Source: Membranipora membranacea
Taxonomy: Eukaryota > Bryozoa > Gymnolaemata > Cheilostomatida > Membraniporidae
Length of the DNA stretch: 64,000 nucleotides
Assembly (NCBI GenBank): GCA_914767715.1
Contig: OU612073.1
Coordinates: 11,098,001 to 11,162,000 of the forward strand
Direction of reading: 5' to 3'
Shown: piece by piece, positions 59,522 through 64,000 of the stretch
Position numbering within the stretch: the first letter of the stretch is position 1
Layout of the letters: each line of letters starts with the position of its first letter
The notes under the pieces: model-generated
The model's input: the letters and a program-made list of their open reading frames with translations, nothing else
The model's database searches: none
Told to the model about the DNA's origin: nothing
Translations under genes and position numbers: made by a program

Positions 59522-60236
59522 TGCTAGTGTAAGGCATTTCAGACACCTGACTGATTGTCCAGCATCATACTGATGATCAAATTGATACAAGTTTGTGAAA
59601 CCTGAAAGTGCTACCAGTAATAAGGTTGTATTGGGAACTCTCATGGGACATCTTTTTACGTCATTCTGCTAATTTTAGCCTGAGACATCAATGATAATAG
59701 CTTCCATCAATGATTACTGATCACTTCATGATGACCATTGATTTAATCGATACAGGATATCTTGTGGTCTGTTAAAAGCCCTAAATAGTGAGTCTTGATA
59801 GAGAACCATTTCTTAATGTGCTTGTCATATTTTTGGATCTTTCTTGCACCTGTTAAATGATTCAGAACATCCTGAATCCTAACAACGATGGGCACTAAAG
59901 GGCTGTTTGACCTTGGCATGCCAAGATTAGATGATGAGATAATTTTTCAACATTAATTCCCGTTACTGTTATGTTGTTTTAATGGTGAGCGTGCAACCAG
60001 AGTTAGTACAAAAGAAGGCGCTGCCACTAGATGGAGCTTTTGCTTTCTGTCTTGTGTGAAGACAGTTGAACAATCATAAAGTAAGAATTCAGCAGTTTAC
60101 TCACAATATTTCATAGCAATGCAAACCTGCACTTTTCACGTATAAATCCTTATAGAAGAAATGTATTTGTGATGTTTTATCTTTTATCATATTTTATGTC
60201 TGATTTTAAAACAGATCCACCATTCGCCTTTTCAGG
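59522..60236 (+). repeat. Upstream arm of family member 4, inverted copy of 43,714-44,606
   Basis: Begins 'ctagtgtaaggcatttcag' and runs to the exon 1 relic. It aligns in reverse complement with the region upstream of member 1. Confidence 0.8.
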
Positions 60237-60357
60237 ATGATTGTCTTAATGACAACTTCTTTATGAGCTTGGCAGACCTGTGTGGCAGTTGTTATGTTGA
60301 TGTATAGTGAGGTCACAGTTGCTCATTGAACCTCCAAAAAACATGTATTTCAACTTT
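60237..60357 (+). pseudogene. Relic of secreted-peptide gene exon 1 (family member 4)
   Basis: The plus-strand copy of family exon 1 keeps the ATG (60,237) and a GTAAGT donor (60,358), but codon 10 is TGA, as in member 1, and a second TGA follows. The downstream region is occupied by a LINE fragment, so no exon 2 is visible. It pairs head-to-head with member 3. Confidence 0.75.
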
Positions 60358-60540
60358 GTAAGTTTTTCCGCCTGTAATACTTTCATTTATACCTGCATGG
60401 TTGCTATAATGTGTTAATCCCCCAGTGAGCGTGAGAATATATTTCAGCCAAACCAATATGTATACCAAGCTGAGGCTTAAAGTAGTTGTATTCAAGCTAT
60501 AAAACACTTGTACAGGCCAGAAGAAAGATATGCAATTATG

Positions 60541-60870
60541 CAATACGCTATACAAGATAATAAACCACCATATCGACATTCGACTGGAACTATTACCAAC
60601 TGCTGTTCATCCAGAGAAGCTTGCTAGGCTCCACTGCAGAACACTGGCGTTTCAGAGATCTTGTGTGCCAGATACCGTAGTGCTCTGGAACAGCCTCCCT
60701 ACCAGTCTGACATCTGTGGTCACCGTGGATGCATTAGATCAGTTGCAACTGGCGCCCTGGTCAGTGCATTCTCAGAAAGATCTATGCTCCTCTCTTTATT
60801 CCAGCACCAAGCACCCAAAAACCTGTATTATGATGTATTACTCAGACGCACAAGCACAGACGCGCAGCTG
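60541..60870 (+). pseudogene. LINE C-terminal remnant
   Basis: The frame encodes a segment with FQRSCVPDTVVLWNSLPTSL, which matches the 'WNSLP' signature near the C-terminus of Jockey/CR1-like LINE proteins. Only about 110 codons remain. RT motifs are absent. The AT-rich sequence to about 61,105 may be its 3' UTR. Confidence 0.65.
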
Positions 60871-61109
60871 AGTGTAGATGAGACCACAGATGCCTTTTGC
60901 TTACAGATCAATGTAAGAAATGTAAGAAATTCTTTACGACATCAATTTTACATGACTTAATTATTTGAATGGTAATAAGGAATAGGAATGGAAAAGGACA
61001 AACTTAGTTTTTAAAATATTTGCTTGTAGATGTGCTCACTGTAGAATAGAATCAATTTTTTGTTTATGTACTGAAGAGATATGTATTGACTGCAAACTGC
61101 AATAAAGGA

Positions 61110-61390
61110 GTAGGAGGTAGCTCAGTTGGTTAGAGCGCCTGCCTTCCGACGAGCAAGCGTTGGAGGTCTTGGGTTCAAATCCCGCTGCAAACTACTGACT
61201 ACTGGGCTCAATTAACGCCCCAGGTGTGCTCGGACCTGCCTGCAAACTGAGAGCAATTTGGCGCCGAATATGGCGCCCTTAAGGCACCTGTATTTCTCAG
61301 TCTTCGGACAGAGGCAAAAACTTGCGATTTTAACCAACATTAACCAGCCGTAGCGAGCCAAAATTACTACTACCACAGTGCTCACTCAAA
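61110..61390 (+). mobile_element. tRNA-derived SINE-like element
   Basis: The head has an A box (TAGCTCAGTTGG, 61,118) and a B box (GGTTCAAATCC, 61,172) spaced as in a tRNA, but the anticodon and acceptor stems pair poorly. A GC-richer tail (ggcgccgaatatggcgcc) follows, unlike the surrounding DNA. This fits a SINE. The 3' border is uncertain. Confidence 0.6.
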
Positions 61391-62574
61391 AACCAACCAA
61401 CTCATCTGTCACGCATAATCTACATCTGGAATAAAACAGAAAATTTTTATTAGTTTATTTTCTCTAAGTTTCCATTAAAGCCAAGTAACACCAACAAAAA
61501 ACTAACATTTCATTTGTATTTTGAGCAGAATCACAAATGTCATGCTGCCCACCGGAAATTCATGGAAACAAAAGTGGGGGCGTTGGATATTGCTTTTGCT
61601 AATCGCAAGAGCTTTTTTGGTTTATTTTTTATAGATCATTATTACTGTTGTATCCCTATCTGTGATACTCAATGCTGATAGAATGCGAAACGATTCACCT
61701 TTATCGTGTATGGACTATGGATCTCTTGTAGACATCAAAAGAAAGGCTAATGAATTATCTCAATTTATTTTAAGTCTTATCAACACTCCTGATATCACCC
61801 TTACAGTAAGCTTTAGCATGCATAATTTCGCAGAGAAAGGATATCCTTACTCGGTGATTAATTATTCACTTTTACGAGCTTGGGTTATATACAAAGCAAT
61901 CAAATTAGAGACACCATATTTATAACCTTTTTGATTGATATTCAAACAACTATTTGGAATAAATATGGGAAAATCTAACTACAGACTTCATCAACCCTCT
62001 ATGAGCAACATGACTCTGTCTGCTGTTTTGATAGTCGAATATCAGTCGTAATTAAAATCCCTAAAAAGCTAATTTTTGATAGCCTCTATAAAAAACTAAC
62101 TCTCCATGAGGTTGATCCGACCCCTGTCTCCTGCGCTCGACAGGATTACAATCAGGTAGACTTGATAGACAGGGATACTAACTACTATACCATCACCGAT
62201 TAGCTGATAGTTATGCAGGGATCTTAATTTTTGAATTACAAAATTTTTCAGTAATGTAAGGAAATTCTTCAGCCAAAGGGGTTTTAAATGTTTGGTAAAT
62301 ATGAGGTGCAGGAATCCAACATAATTGCAACATTTTTGTGTTGAGTCCCCCCTTTTAAAGAGGGCTCGGTATAAAACATTATCTTTGCGCTTTCTTTTAT
62401 TCAGATGTGATACACAGGCATACATGTGTATTGTAGATATGACAGAAAGGATAGTCTTACCTTTGGAGCCAGCTACAGGCAAATTAATCATCTTAGTTTA
62501 TCACAGCTTCAAATAAATGGATATTTTGGTCAGATCCGTCATATGAGTTTGATATTTTGTCAAGGTGAAAATTT
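61391..62574. other. No gene seen
   Basis: An 87-codon frame at 61,662-61,925 has no splice or family support. The rest has only short ORFs. Confidence 0.4.
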
Positions 62575-64000
62575 AACAAATAGCAAAAGAAAAGGGGTGT
62601 GAAAAGCTGTATGAAGATCTCAAAGAAAATGGACCAAAGAATCTCTATAAGCTTGCCAACACCAGAAAAAGGAGGTCTCAAGACATAGACAGGATGATCT
62701 TTGTGAAGGATAGAGAGGGCAAAATCTTGTGTGGAGATGATGATAGAGATGGAGAGAATATTTTGACAAGTTGCTCAACACCAAAAATCGAAGGAAGGAC
62801 TTGCAGAGGAGTAATGAAATAGAGGGACCGATGAGGCTGATAAGCGAATCCGAAGTCAAAATACAGTTAGAGAAGATGAAAAATAGAACGGTAACTGGAC
62901 CAGATGAATTCCCAATAGAGGTAGTGAAGAGTCTTGGGCAGACAGGTTTGACCTGGATGACAGCTGTACTACAAGATGTACAGGAAAATGGGATACCACC
63001 AGAATGGAGAAGAAGCAAAATCTCACCTTTGTATAAGCAAAAGGGAGATCCTCTAAACTGTCAAAACTATAGAGGGATAAAACTCCTCAGTCACTGTCTA
63101 AAGCTCTGGGAGCGAGTGATAGAGGCGAGGATAAGGGAAATGAGTAAGATCAGTGGCAGGCAGTATGGCTTCCAGAAAGGGAAGTCAACAACACAGCCCA
63201 TGTTTTGTTTGAGAGTACTCCAGGAAAAGTTGAGGGAACATCAAAAGGACTTACATATGGTTTTTGTCGACCTAGAGAAGGCGTATGATACAGTATCTAG
63301 AGACCTAATCTGGTACTGTCTGAGGAAGCGTGGAGTTCCTGAGACATATGTGAGTGCAATCAACGGCATGTACAAGGACTGCAAAACATCAGTTGTGACA
63401 AGTGTAGGTAAAACAGATGAGATTGAGATAGAAGTAGGATTACATCAAGGATCTGCACTTCGCCCTTTTCATATTGATCTTGGATGTCATCACCGAGGAG
63501 ATTCAGGAGGACACGCCGTGGGCAATGCTGTTTGCTGACGACCTTGTTCTTTGCGATGAAACTAGGGAGAGGATGGAAGAGAGACTGGAGAACTGGAGGG
63601 GGTGTTTAGAAGATGCAGGATTAAAGGTAAATAGGCCAAAGACAGAACATCTACCGCCAGCCGGAAACTTACAAAGGATAGAAATGAAGAAGTATGATGG
63701 AGAAGGTTCAACAGATCTGCCGCAGGTATCAACATTCAAATACCTGGGAACCACAATAGATCAAGAGGGAGGATGCAGAATAGAAATTGCAAAGAGGATA
63801 GAGAAGGCATGGAATAGATGGAGAGAGCTGACAGGAGTGCTTTGCGATAAGAAAATTCCCACCAAGCTCAAGGTTCTATTGTACAAGACGGCAATAATAC
63901 CTACACTGATGTATGAAAATGAGATCTGGCCACTGACTCAAAGACAAGAAGACAAGATAAGTGCAACTGAGATGAGGATGCTCCGACACATTTATAATAT
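62575..64000 (+). mobile_element. RTE-type LINE, 5'-truncated and frameshifted, runs off the window
   Basis: The reading starts abruptly near 62,575 with a linker typical of RTE LINEs (YKLANTRKRRS, then VKDREGKIL). The RT domain follows: GPDEFPIEVVK, NYRGIKLLSHCLKLWERVIE, FVDLEKAYDTVSRDL (motif A) and GLHQGSAL (motif B). A frameshift occurs at about 63,460-63,470. The new frame contains WAMLFADDLVL (motif C, FADD at 63,531-63,542) and FKYLGTTID, and stays open to the window end. A second shift lies near 62,740. The endonuclease is missing. The copy cannot encode an intact protein. Confidence 0.87.

Noticed and set aside
61110-61186. Functional tRNA gene
   Set aside because: A and B boxes are present, but no convincing acceptor stem or anticodon loop; a SINE head fits better.
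62771-63538. Host protein-coding gene
   Set aside because: The frame contains reverse-transcriptase motifs A and B of an RTE-type LINE and breaks before motif C; it is a mobile-element relic.

Overview
The window is nuclear DNA from an animal, most likely a marine invertebrate. The signs are spliceosomal introns (GTAAGT donors and pyrimidine-rich acceptors), a C-type lectin gene built from eight exons, a RING-finger exon, a nuclear-type tRNA-Asp gene, and many animal-type mobile elements (RTE-type and Jockey/CR1-like LINEs, hAT-type and TA-flanked MITEs, an LTR element). The sequence is AT-rich and gene-poor. I cannot name the species.

1-30 kb is a head-to-tail segmental duplication. Unit 1 (about 70-21,258) and unit 2 (about 21,293-29,780) share four collinear blocks, A, B, C and D. 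Unit 2 lacks three stretches found in unit 1: 2,351-9,718, 11,625-14,654 and 16,274-19,008. The first holds two MITEs with tRNA-like cores and an orphan exon. The second holds a short LTR element. Block D carries a RING-finger exon, so there are two paralogues (19,520-20,098 and 28,039-28,617, both minus). Each overlaps a long inverted repeat made from its own 3' end.

30-37.7 kb is repeat-rich and mostly non-coding: local duplications, a TA-flanked MITE, a 5'-truncated LINE on the minus strand (33,411-34,985) and three 98-bp tandem repeats next to it.

37.7-41.0 kb is the best gene in the window. It encodes a secreted C-type lectin of 288 residues with a signal peptide, coiled coil, C-type lectin domain, Thr-rich stalk and alternating basic/Cys tail. 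At 41,845-41,973 is a tRNA-Asp(GTC) gene with a 57-bp intron at the canonical site. A decayed copy lies at 42,724-42,811.

43.6-60.4 kb contains an inverted duplication of a divergently transcribed gene pair encoding small secreted peptides. In each pair one member keeps an open signal-peptide exon (47,501 plus; 58,221 minus). The other has a stop at codon 10 (43,713 minus; 60,237 plus). The 47,501 gene has two exons and encodes a 58-residue pre-peptide with three cysteines in the mature part. Between the arms lie a broken low-complexity ORF (49.36-51.0 kb), 60-bp satellite repeats, a decaying zinc-ribbon/coiled-coil gene (53.2-55.2 kb) and hAT-type MITEs.

60.5-64 kb holds a LINE C-terminal remnant, a tRNA-derived SINE-like element and a frameshifted RTE-type LINE that runs off the end. 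All coordinates and homologies were read by eye. No alignment program or database was used.
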